From positions 18,430,927 through 18,494,926 of the forward strand of contig NC_086366.1 of NCBI RefSeq assembly GCF_036324505.1: a DNA stretch of 64,000 bases, read 5' to 3'. The notes beneath the pieces were generated by a model that did no database searches, had not been told where the DNA came from, and worked only from the letters and a program-made list of their open reading frames with translations. This document shows, in pieces, positions 11,089-22,800 of the stretch. A program made the translations under genes and the position numbers. The stretch's first letter is position 1. Each line of letters starts with the position of its first letter. This stretch comes from Eleginops maclovinus (lineage: Eukaryota; Chordata; Actinopteri; Perciformes; Eleginopidae).

Positions 11089-14074
11089 AGCTGGGGCCAC
11101 TTTAAATTAGTTGAACAAGCATCAGTCAACCTCAAGGGTTAAAATGTGGCACCGCTCAGTTCGGAAGAGGAACCGGATGAGAAGAAGGAGGAAGCCTCTC
11201 TGGTTCACAGCTGTTGTAGAAGGAATCTTCCTCACAGTCCTGGATCAGGTCCTGGTAGATGTGGAATTCAAAATCTGGACATTGGAGTATTACATTAAAA
11301 TCATCACCAAACCTCCATCAAAAATCTAAACAACAAGAGTCTGCTCTAAAATAGTTTTCATTCAAAACTACCAAAGTTCCAATCCTCAGATATAAGATAT
11401 TCACACATATATAAAACAGTTTTAATTTAATTACTTCCACAGGCTTGATAAGATTAACTGAGATAGCACTAACAAATATTTGATACTTCTATAAATCAGC
11501 CTTATTAACACTAGCTTGCGTACAAAGGCGAGTGAGGAAAGGGAGCTCCTTATGGTCGATGAAGTTTAGCATCACACTCAGTCAGGTTTCAGTTGATGGG
11601 TGTTTGCTGTGTCGGCCGCAGGTGGAGACAGAGGCTGCAGGTGAAGTCGGAAGCTGCAGGTTGAGGTTTGGATGGCAGTTGTCTGCAGGTGTAGATGGAG
11701 GCTGCAGGTTGAGCCAGCAAACAGTGAAATGTAACCTCTGTAACATAACGTTTATACAACCAGTCTAAAATAAAGACCATATATAAATATAAATTTAGAC
11801 ATCTTACAGACCAGTATTATAGGACTGGAGATTTATAATAAATAGTTTTCAGTTTGGTGGCTCAGAAATAAATCACAATATGTGGTCACAAGGTCACAAA
11901 CTAATGGTTTCGATATGCCTTCCATCAGTGTGTAGTGGCACTCATCCACCACCTGAGGGTGCAGCAGAACTAAATATGTCAGAGAGAATTTCTTTTGTGA
12001 GTTGATGAATAAAGGACATTTTTATCTGGAGCTGATCTCTGACCTCCAGGGGTGCAGAATAATTCATATTAGATCAATTGTTTTAGTTGAAGGTTCAGGC
12101 ATAACTAGACTCTTAGAGCATTGTGTCAATATTTGTAGGTAGATGGAGTCAGACTTGATTCATATGCAAATGAAAACTAAGTCTGATCTTTCTAGGACAA
12201 AGCTTGCAGAAAATAGATTTTAAAATCACATAGAAGATTTGTACATTTTCAAATACATCAGGTCATGTTGGAGTAGAGTAACATATTGATACTGCTTCTA
12301 TTCTAACCTAAAATAATACTGTATATAAAAGTTTACAACTTCAACAAAATGTGTTTATGTGGAAAATGTAACTAGACAAGTAGACGTTAGCAGAGTTTGG
12401 ATATAGGCTATGCACACGTAATAATAACCGTTTAGCTGCAATAATGTCATCTTTACAGTTTTAATTGTAAAAAAAAAAGGTCTTTAAGATATACGTCTTT
12501 GTGAAATCTATAGTGTACATTTTTGTAGATCAACTTGGAGTTTTGTTTAAGTTATCTATCAATACAGAAGCTTGTTTGATAAAGAGGAGTATAGATGACT
12601 CTATCTAATCTGCAGAGGGCATCAAATCTCAAAATGAATGAACTGATTAGACAAGGAAATCGAGAAAATAAGTTGTGGTAATACTACTGTGGGTTCAAGT
12701 TCATCAAAAAATGTTATAACCCTTGTAATTTAGGCATTTTGTTCGAGCATGGAAATGATTACGCCAACATTTTGGTATTCATGTGCCACTAATGAGCCTT
12801 TAATTGCCAGCATATGTGCATTAAGCAGAAGCTGAAGGCATTTAAAGTCAAATAAACATGCATAATCTACCAAGAAGTCACTTTTCAGAATCTTTCATGT
12901 CCCAATTTATGTTGTGGCTGCTGCCAGTTTCTGCGGAGCCCAGAAGATCTCTATGAGCCTGAAGGCATATGAATAAAAAACTGTCTCATCACCGGTTTGA
13001 CAGATCGTCAGCATAAATCCTACACACACCACAGCAACCGAGAGGCCCGACTGGACACGCTCTTCACACATGAGGAGCTAATATTGCCCATGTGCATCCT
13101 GTTCAAGTAGGTTATACCAAATAGTCTTTTTTTTTTTGTCCTCACACAAACTAAACACACTCTTATGTTTTAAGATTTGGGGGATCATTATTTGGTCAGG
13201 ACCATGTTAACTATTATGCATGTTACCAAATTTTAATCAAAGTGAATAAAAGCACTTTTTTTGTTTTAATACATCTTTTGTGAAAACTAAAGTCTTTTTA
13301 ACTCTTTTAAAAAAGATTTTCTGGAATAAGTTAAGTTGCCCTCATGCATTGTTTAGTTTATTATGCATCAGGGAGGAATTGACTATATTGAAAATATACT
13401 GCACATTTTTTAGATTGTTGACCTTTGCAAACTCAACTTCCAAAGGGAAGAACACTATTTACTATGTTTCTTTGGTGAGCTTAACAACACCAAATGTCTG
13501 GCACTCAAACAGGCTGAAGAAACTAATTTATTGTCTTTCATGTTGCTTGAGAAACATATCTGGTCTTCATTTTCTTTTAGGCTGATATGTTTTAAATCTA
13601 TAGAATCAGATGTGGTTTGTTTACGTCAATAATATTTTCAAGATGACAACAAAATGAAGATAAAGGTAAACAAAAAGCAAAAAACTTTTAAATAAAGTCA
13701 TGGGAGTCACTAATAATAGTAGCTACCAAGTTGACACCATGCCCACTTTATATTTTCTTTATTTTGTTTGTTGTTTTGTTATTGTTCTTCATCAAAAGTT
13801 GCTATTTTGCTCGGATGTGTTGTTAGGATGAGGGTCAAATCCGTAACGTAACAAGGAATATGTGAATCAATGCCACATGAGGTTGACTATTTAGACATGG
13901 CAAAGCACAAAGTCTACAGATGTTGAAATCAACATAGAGCAATGCATGCTGCACCAAATTACCATATCCTCACAAATGTATGAAAACCATTAATTCCATG
14001 TGTTTTGTGTAAGTGAGATAAACTGATTTATTAAAGGTTGATAAGAATAAGCTAAGAACAAGACGGATTCACCC
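11089..14074. other. Intergenic DNA without a recognised gene
   Basis: AT-rich sequence. Open frames near 11111-11329, 11532-11768 and 13280-13585 have no family that I recognise and no consistent splice signals. The piece at about 11600-11720 is a short imperfect repetition of GGTGTAGATGGAGGCTGCAGG-type units. Nothing else could be supported. Confidence 0.5.
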
Positions 14075-14565
14075 AGAGGCCTATTCGACGAAGCAGGATT
14101 TTTGGTTTGCGAGTCCGACGATGCTGGTTCACTTAATAATTTACCGGTAGATCTCCATGGTAATTTATGCTGAACACCTAACCTGCTCCGGAGCAGATTA
14201 TGTTCGAGATAGAGATCAACTCATGGAAATCCTGCCTGATGACCAATCAGAGCTTTGTGTGGGGAGTTTACAACTATGATGTCATATTACAGGATGAAGG
14301 ACATAGACAACTATGTTGGTTTTATCCTGGATCAAATGTTTATTTCATGTATGTTTAAAGTTTAACTTCTTAATATGATATGATAGTTTACTTTTCATTC
14401 ATGATCATGACGCTCCGCTGTCAGTACGCTTCTCCGGGTTTGTGATTGGTCAAATGTTGCCAACCCCGCCCCTTTCACATGAACGCGCTCATAGCGGGAC
14501 AGAGAAAACCCTGGGTTGATTTACCGAGTTGATAACCAGCGTCGTAGGACCGAATAGTGGGATCG
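14075..14565. mobile_element. Possible non-autonomous Harbinger-like MITE
   Basis: The left end reads CCTATTCGACGAAGCAGGATT and, further in, CCGACGATGCTGGTT. The right end, reverse-complemented, reads CTATTCGGTCCTACGACGCTGGTT. These form imperfect terminal inverted repeats. The interior holds AACCTGCTCCGGAGCAG, a motif seen in abundant fish short DNA transposons that open with a 'CGAAGCAGGATT' end. No transposase is encoded. Boundaries are approximate, and no clear target-site duplication was found. Confidence 0.4.
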
Positions 14566-16678
14566 CGTTTGTTAGGTTTAGTTAAACCAGACAACTCAAA
14601 ATATCCAGAGTATATTGAACTGGCATTTTTCCTATTAAAACCTAACAAAAACAAACAGCTGTGTTCTCTGTACCACAGTTTGTTATCATTGAGACACAAA
14701 TACATATGTCTTGTGCAATCCCAATAAAACCCATCTGGATGAATGCAGTTCGTAATGGACATCTGAACTTCAAGCCCCATTTTCCCACTACGATGAGGCT
14801 CATATTTATTGAGCTACTATTATCCCCACAGCACAGTGTGATTGGAATAAGTTTCCTTCGGGGACCGAAATTGTGCTCTGGTTTCAAGAAACAAGTTCAA
14901 AACAACTCTTCATATAAATCAGGTTAAAAATATTATTCCAGCAGTGGTTTGGTTAATTGTATTTTGTCAAAGTGAAAAATGATAACATTTGTTGTTTCAC
15001 AGAGAGAACAAAAAGACGGATGAGGGTTAAATCGTGTTACGTTTTATTTTGTGATGCTTACTCCAGGTATTACTACGTAATATGTGACGTCACTACACGG
15101 TGCACGGCACGCTAGTTCTATCTGTTCAGTCACCTGTGATTATCAGTACGTGAGACACGAGGGATGTTGTCGAAGGACTGTGTTAGACTGTATTCCTAAA
15201 ATCAAGGCTAAAGAAAAAGGAATGACTCTTTGCTTAACCTCCACTAACGTGAGTTAAAGGAAGACTGCGCCTCCATGCTCAACAGATCGAATCAGTACAC
15301 TCTTTTTTTGCTTGTCTAGTTAATAAATTGAAGGACTTTGAAACAGCATGAACAACTTTCATTGAGTTTAAAAGCTGTTTGAGGTTCTATTCTTTTTTCT
15401 AACAAGTGTTCATTGTTTTTGGTTGATACCCTCAAAACTCACATGAGGCTAATTTAAAGATTTGAAAATGGTGGGTAAAAAATAGAAAGCGGGACTGAAT
15501 CACACTCCCCAGTAAACCTTTCTCTGCCCTGTGATTTATGTGCACAGAGATCCTGTTCTTTTCTGACTCCAAGAAGCTGCAGAGTCTGGAGGTGAAACAA
15601 GGATCTGATGTCAACAAACCGTCCTCTCTTTAACAGCTGTGGTTCAAAGTGTGCTATATATGGAAGGTGAAACAATTAATCTGAAACACTATGACAATAG
15701 GAATGATCAAGTATAATATAATGGAAAACCTTAAGAACAAATGAATAAAATAAAAGGCAATAAATCAATCAGCTGTTGAAAAGTTATTAGCCCTACCGGG
15801 ATTGTAGAGAGTCCTTCCAGGAATCTGACAGCACTGTGTGCATGAACGCTCTGCCTCAGGAGAAAATTCTGAGATATCTGAGGTCATTTGCACTAAAGGA
15901 TGGCATGTTTCCCATAAATCCCAATCTAGGGAGGCTGTTGTGTCAGAAAAAGTGACATGTAAGCAATTTTTAGTTCAGTTAGCCCTGTTGCTTCTTGTTT
16001 CTTTGTTCTTAAATTTTAATTATCGAAGGGTATGGGAGCTTCAGAGCTTAAATTTTGCCTGTGCATGGATCAACAAGGAAATTGTGGTTCTGAGGTTGTG
16101 GATAACTCTAAGGCAAAAGCACATAAGAATTTTTTTGTGAAGTATAATTGTAGCTACACTCTATTTAGATAAGATGTTTCACTCTGTTTATACTTCCAGT
16201 CCATGGTGCTAAGTGCAATATAATGTTTCCTGAGGACAATAAAATACTTTCTGCACAAATTGTGTGCTTCTGAGTAAAGATCTGTCTTAAAACATGTTTG
16301 ATAAATCCCTAATCAGGAGTATGAGTTGGCTGAAATGTATGTGCATGTTGAATATTATGTTTGTGTGAACCTAAAGAGGTCATTTCCTATACTTGAAGAC
16401 TATCAAGGAGATGAGCTTCACTAATGACAAAGCCAGTAATGGAACATTCACAAACACATGCAAACGTTATTGGTTCTGTTTCCCAAGACAGTAAAGTATC
16501 ATTGGCAGGACAGTTTAATGGAAAGGCCAAACATATTGGGTCAGCTACATCAACATCAAGACAGCCAACAAGCAATCCAACAGATAGCGAAATTAAAAAC
16601 ATATTGAAGGTTTTGTTTGCAGTAGATTTAAAATAAATACAAATAAATAATAAAATATGTAGCAAACTTTATTTAGCT
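14566..16678. other. Intergenic DNA without a recognised gene
   Basis: No supported gene. A perfect cAMP-response-element palindrome (TGACGTCA) lies at 15085-15092 in a slightly more CpG-rich patch, followed by a donor-like AAC|GTGAGT near 15249. This could be a remnant of a retroelement or a minor promoter; I could not identify it. Confidence 0.4.
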
Positions 16679-16687
16679 GCAAAGGTA

Positions 16688-19600
16688 TTTTCCATCCATA
16701 CATCCATCCATCTTCTCCCGCTTTTCCGTCAGGGTCGCTGAGGTAACAGCTCCAGCAGAGAGCCCCAAGCTTCTCTTTCCCTGGCCACATCAACCAGCTC
16801 TGACTGGGGGATTCCAAGGCGCTCCCAGGCCAGCGAAGAGATATAATCCCTCCACCTGGTCCTAGGTCTACCCATTTGTCTCTTCCCAGTTGGACGTGCT
16901 TGGAACACCTCCCTAGGGAGGCGCGGAGAAATCCCATTTCGGTCGCTTGTATCCGCATCTCGTTCTTTCGAAAATGGCCCGGGAGACAGAGAGCTTTACC
17001 TTCTGGCTCAGCTCTCTTTTCGTCACAATGGTACGGTAAAGCGACTGCAGTACCGCTCCCGCTGCTCCGATTCTCTGGCCCATCTCACGCTCCATTGTTC
17101 CCTCACTCGAGAACAAGACCCCGAGATACTTGAACTCCTTCACTTGGGGTAAGGCCTCATTCCCTACCTGGAGTGGACAGTCCATCGGTTTCCTGCTGAG
17201 AACCATGGCCTCAGATTTGGAAGTGCTGATCCTCATCCGCCACTTCACACTCGGCTGCAAACCGATCCAGTGAGTGCTGAAGGTCACAGACCGATGAAGC
17301 CATTAGGACCACATCATCTGCAAAAAGCAGTGGTGCAATCCTTAGCCCACCAAACTGCAGACCCCCTCCCCCACGGCTACGCCTCGAAATCCTGTCCATG
17401 AATATCACAAACAGGATTGCTGACAAAGCGCAGCCCTGGCGGAGGCCAACCCTCACCGGAAATCGGACCGACGTGCTACCGAGGACCCGGACACAGCTCT
17501 CGCTTTGGGAGTACAGAGATTGGATGGCCCTGAGTAGAGACCCCCTCAACCCATACTCCCACAGCACCTCCCACAGTATCTCCCTGGGAACCCGGTCATA
17601 CGCCTTCTCCAAATCCACAAAGCACATGTAGACCGGATGAGCGTACTCCCAGGCCCCCTCCAGGGTCCTTGCGAGAGTAAAAAGTTGGTCCGTCGTTCCA
17701 CGACCAGGACGAAAACCACATTGTTCCTCCTCAATCTGAGGTTCGACAATCAGTCAGAACATCCTTTCCAGCACCTTAGAGTAAACGTTCCCGGGGAGGC
17801 TGAGTAATGTGATGCCTCTGTAATCGGCACACACCCTCTGATCCCCCTTTTTAAAAAGGGAAACCACCACCCCAGTCTGCCACTCCTTCGGTACTGTTTC
17901 CGACTTCCACGCAATGTTGATGAGACGTGTCAACCATGAAAGTCCTTCAACACCCAGAGCCTTCAGAATTTCTGGGCGGATCTCATCCACTGTGGGGCTG
18001 TTTAACTACCTCAGTGACTTCCCCCGTGAGATTGGAGTTGATCCCCCTTCATACTCCAGCTCTGCCTCTAACATAGAGGGCGGAGTTGTCGGATTCAGGA
18101 GTTCCTCAAAGTGTTCCTTCCACCGCCCTAACACACTATCAGTTGAGGTCAACAGCATCCCATCCTTACTGTACAGAGCTTGGATGGTTCCCTGCTTCCC
18201 CCTCCTGAGTGGTCGGACGGTTTTCCAGAACAACTTTGGTGCCGATCGAAAGTCCTTCTCCATGACTTCTCCGAATTTCTCCCACACCTGCTGCTTTGCC
18301 TCGGCCATGGCTGAGGCTGCTGCCCTTCGGGCTTGTCGATACCTTGCAACTGCGTCAGGAGTACCCAGGGATAACGTATCCCGAAAGGCCTCCTTCTTCA
18401 GTCGGACGGCTTCCCTGACCACCGGTGTCCACCAGGAGGTTCGAGGGTTACCGCCCCTTGAGGCAACTAAGACCTTGAGACCACAGCTCCCCGCCGCAGC
18501 TTCGGCAATTGAGGCTTTGAACACCGCCCACTCTGGTTCAATGTCCCCAGCCTCCACAGGGATGCCTGAAAAGTTCTGCCAGAGGTGTGAGTTGAAGGCC
18601 TCCTGGACATGGGATTCCTCCAGACGTTCCCAGTTCACCCACACTACACGTTTGGGCTTACCAGGTCTGTCCAGAGGCTTTCCCTGCCACTCGACCCAGC
18701 TCACCACCAGATGGTGATCAGTTGACAACTCCGCCCCTCTCTTCACCCGAGTGTCCAAAACATGTCCGATATCAGGTCCGATGATACGATAACAAAATTG
18801 ATCATGGACCTTCTGCCTAGGGTGCTCTGGTACCACATACACTCATGAGCATCCTTATGTTCGAACATGGTGTTTGTTATGGCCAATCAATGACTAGCAC
18901 AGAAGTCCAGTAACAAACCACCACTCCGGTTCAGATCAGGGGTGCCGTTCCTCCCAATCACGCCCCTCCAAGTGTCTCCATCATTGCCCACGTGTGCGTT
19001 GAAGTCTCCCAGCAAGACTAAGGAGTCCCCTTCAGGATCCCCATACAGGACTTCTTTCAGGGTCTCTAGGAAGGCTGAATACTCTGAACTGCTGTTTGGT
19101 GCATAAGCACACACAACAATCAGAATTTCCCCCCCATAACCCGCAGGCGTAGGGAGGCAACCCTCTCGTCCACTTGGGTAAACTCCAATAAAGCGGCACT
19201 CAACTGGGGGCTTGTGAGTATCCCCACACCCGCTCGGCTCCTCACACCTTGGGCAACTCCTGAGAAGAATAGAGTCCAACCCCTATCCAGAAGTAAGGTT
19301 CCAGAGCCGACACTGTGCGTAGAGGTGAGCCCCACCAGATCCAACTGGTAACGCTCCACCTCCCACACAAGCTCCGGCTCCTTCCCCCCCAGAGAGGTGA
19401 CGTTCCACGTCCCCAAAGCCAGCTTCTGTCGCCTGAGTCTGGTCCGTCGAGACCCTCTGCTTTCACTGCCTTCTGGCAGCGCACCTGACCCCATCGCTGT
19501 TTCCCGTAGGTGGTGGGCCAGCGGGACGGGGGAAGCGGAGGTGTTGCCCACATTGCTTTTTCGGGCTGTGCCCGGCTGGGCTCCGTGTTAAGCCCGGCCA

Positions 19601-19857
19601 CCAGACGCTCGCCGACGAGTCCTCCTTCTGGGCCTGGCTCCAGAAGGGGATCCCGGGCTTCCTCCGGGCCGGGTATCCTTGCTTTCAAGTGTGTTTTTCA
19701 TGAGGTCTTTTGAACCAATCTTAGAGTGGCCCCTTACCTGAAACCAATTTGCCATGGGAGACCCTACCAGGAGCACAAGGTTCCAGACAACACAGCCCCG
19801 AGGTTTAACGGGGCACACAAACCTCTCCACCACGATAAGGTGCTGGTTCTCGGAAAG
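16688..19857 (-). mobile_element. RTE-clade (Rex3-like) LINE, decayed copy
   Basis: This is a non-LTR retrotransposon in reverse orientation. It is flanked by an exact 9-base direct repeat GCAAAGGTA at 16679-16687 and 19858-19866, which is taken as the target-site duplication. Its 3' end (left side) carries the GGATGGATG-type tail typical of RTE/Rex3 elements. Its 5' end (right side) has the leader CCTTATCGTGGTGGAGAGG. It encodes an AP-endonuclease part followed by a reverse transcriptase. The 5' end appears complete, but the ORF is broken and internally deleted. The Rex3 name rests on remembered family features, not an alignment. Confidence 0.85.
16720..19551 (-). pseudogene. Broken endonuclease/reverse transcriptase of the RTE-like LINE
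   Basis: Successive minus-strand frames spell one polyprotein. The endonuclease has GTWNVTSLGGKEPELV (about 19400), then [11 protein letters not shown] and [12 protein letters not shown] (about 19000) and TDHHLVVSW (about 18720). The reverse transcriptase has KKGDQRVCADYRGITLLSLPG (about 17820), CFVDLEKAYDRVPREILW (about 17600), VGLRQGCALSAILFVIFMDR (about 17430), the catalytic LLFADDVVLMAS (about 17310) and KEFKYLGVLFSSEG (about 17120). Frames change at several points (near 19270, 18850, 18000, 17750 and 17220). Near 16930 the C-terminal segment jumps from the IQATEMGFLR block to the region equivalent to REVFQARPTG, so roughly 40 residues of the usual sequence are missing. The enzyme cannot be functional. 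The endonuclease part resembles proteins annotated as 'craniofacial development protein 2-like'. Confidence 0.85.
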
Positions 19858-19866
19858 GCAAAGGTA

Positions 19867-22800
19867 AATTACTTTTTGTAATTAATTAAGTGATTTTTGT
19901 TGTATGATGCAGAGTGCAGTTTAAGTTGGATTTAAATCACTGATATGAAAATAACTTAGTTCAAGCATATCTTAGAGACAAAGCATCTCTTAGAGAGATC
20001 AAAAAAAACCTGTATTATCATCATGACAAGGTAGCTATGTATGTGTGAGTAATGGGTGTTGGAAAAAAGCATGAATGATGACCTGGTGTGATAACTTGGT
20101 GTGTTAATACTGTTGCTAAGGATTGTGTTTCTGTAGTATCATATCAATGTGGAGTATAATACAGTAGGAGGGATTTGTTTCAAGAGATAAGTGCACTTCA
20201 GCAAAGTCAGGAAAATAACATTACAGCTTCCAACACAAAGATAAACTTTCTTCTGGTTGTCTTGGCTAAATCATGATTTTAGTATAGATAGAATATAAAA
20301 ACAGTAAAACAAAGTCACATTTATTTATTTATTTACTTGTGTAACCCAACCCATCAAGGTAAGAACCTCTTGTCTCAACACATCAGGACTTACAGCAATT
20401 TTGGTTTTGGCTCTCAAGTGTGAAAAATGGAGATGTGTACAGCATGCCAGCACAGACAGAGGAATTCATCAGCTCCACGTAGGTGTGGCTCTGCTATATA
20501 TATATTTTTTTATCTCAAAGCTACAACTGATACATTCAATTCTAATTACAGGGTCTGAAAACACATGACATTTAGAAATGTCATAAATTCTATGTTTGAA
20601 TACAATGCCAGAAGCTGGTGTTAAAGATGGCCTCTATGAACCCAAAAACATGGTTTTAAAAGTTGTTGTTGTTTACCATCATCAATTAAACCCTCTAGTT
20701 TACCATTAACCACACAAATCCTAACATTGACAATCTGCTTAAATGTTCCATGGAGCTTCAAACACCAATTAATTATCTCCTCCAGACAACATATTTTATT
20801 AGACACACTGTTACTTTACTTGGATTGCTTTGCTGTGCTGAAAGATGTATGTGCAGCATTTTAAACCATAAATCGGTTTTCAACTTGATCTGCCGAAGGG
20901 GGGAAGTTTCAGCGTTCACCTTAATCTGAGTTCAATGCATGTACATACAAGCAGGATTGTGCGTCATCACAAATAGTTCAGCAGCCAATAAAAGCCCAAC
21001 ATACAATTTATAGAAGTTGTTAACTCAAAGATTCCGGAGCATACTGAATAGACCAGTGAAGTGGGGGACATCTTTTAAATGTAGCAGAGCATTATTTTGC
21101 ATCTCATTTAAAGTCTAATGGGATCTTTAAACCTTTTTTTAAAAAGCTGTTTCAACTCCCATATGATATTTTGTTGACTGTTTTAAATGAAGGAAATAGT
21201 CATATCCAAGTGATCAGTTTTTGTGAATGTAGTAATAATTAGTAAAGTAATTGCATATAACATTGTACAGATTTTGTCAGTTACATTAAAGAGTGAGTCT
21301 TGAATTCAAAATGAATTTCTGTGGGATGAAAAATGCTTTACAACATGAATTTGTGATAATGGACTTAATGTAGTACATGGTGGATAGAGGACTTATGTCA
21401 GGCTTGGCCTTTACAAAACCAAATTAAAAAGTCTTACTTTGTAGAGAAAAGAACATACTCAAAGTCCCTTGTGTTAAAGATTCGACTAGTAAGCTTCCAA
21501 AGAATATTCACATTTCTGAGTCAACTGTGAACTTTGCCTCGCTGCAACGCTGAAGAAACACTGAGCCAAGTCTCAGACCATCAGACTATCTATCAAACTA
21601 GCTTGATAGAGACGACATCGCAGGATGGAAATCTGGACAACAAAAGTACAGGGAATCCCATCTACGTGGCGCATGACTCCCAGAACTGCTGGAAGAACAG
21701 AAGGGAAGGGGAGGGTTGTTGGCTACAAGCTAACTGAAATTTTAAATGTAGCCCATAATGAACAGGGATAATACTGTGAACCTGTATACTGGATAACTTG
21801 TGTAGCCAGGTGCAGTTTATAGTTTTCAACATCATTCCCTGAAGTACCATCATTCAGAGTGTTCTTGGCAGTTTACTGTGCATTAGTTCATTAATCCATC
21901 CGAATGAACTGTAACTTTAAAAAAAACAATGTAGAACTGGATTCCTCCAAATATAAGCAACTACAAGGGACACATTTATATAATCTGGTTTAGGTCAGAG
22001 AATAAATAATTTAGTAACTTTAACTTGGTCAAAAGAGCCCTAGAGCATCCATAAAGTTGTGGGACTCCCAAAAAATAACATGTAGAATTCATGCAGCTGA
22101 GGCCAAAATATTTAAACTTTGTAACCAAGCTCTAAGAATGCATTAACCTACATTTCTGACATATGCAATTTGATACAGTCCACCATCGTAGCCTCCCCTA
22201 ATGCAATACATTTTCCCACTACGCCCACAGTTGTAATGTATACGCTTTCTGTTAAAAATGTTTACCCTCAAAGCCCAAGTCGAGATAATCCTGGTGTGAT
22301 TACACAGGTTATTATATTAGACTATGCAGTTCATAACCTCCTCCAGAAACCACAGAAGACATTATACAGATGTGTTTATAGAAGAGTCAGGACAGAATTC
22401 CGGTGTATCTCGTCTTTAATGGAAAATTCCGCAGCTTACATTTATATCCAGTGCCAATTTTGATGTATGTATTGTGCCCAGTGAGGCTGAACATGAGTGT
22501 GATTTGTGTGACATTATGTGTGATGTGCAGTCATTGTGGTGAATTTCAAACATTAGCATTGAACATATTCTGGGGTTTTGCAGAACCATCCAATGTTGAC
22601 ATTATTGTCTGGGTTGTAAAAGTTGCACTTACTGACACAGTATGATTTCAATCTGTAACAGTTTAGTGTTTCTTTAAGCTACTTCTAATTTATGTAACGT
22701 TGGTATTCCCCAAAAGATAAAGGTTTGGGTAAGAGGGAGGAGTGACATCAATGTATGGTGTGAACATTTGGATACTTAAACACTATGCCAGACGTGGAAA

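Noticed and set aside
15085..15300. A promoter or LTR suggested by TGACGTCA and a donor-like site
   Set aside because: No terminal repeats, no adjoining coding exon and no identifiable family; recorded only as an intergenic note.
17914..18717. Plus-strand frame of 267 codons
   Set aside because: It is antisense to the RTE-like LINE reverse transcriptase, whose minus-strand frame carries the conserved motifs.
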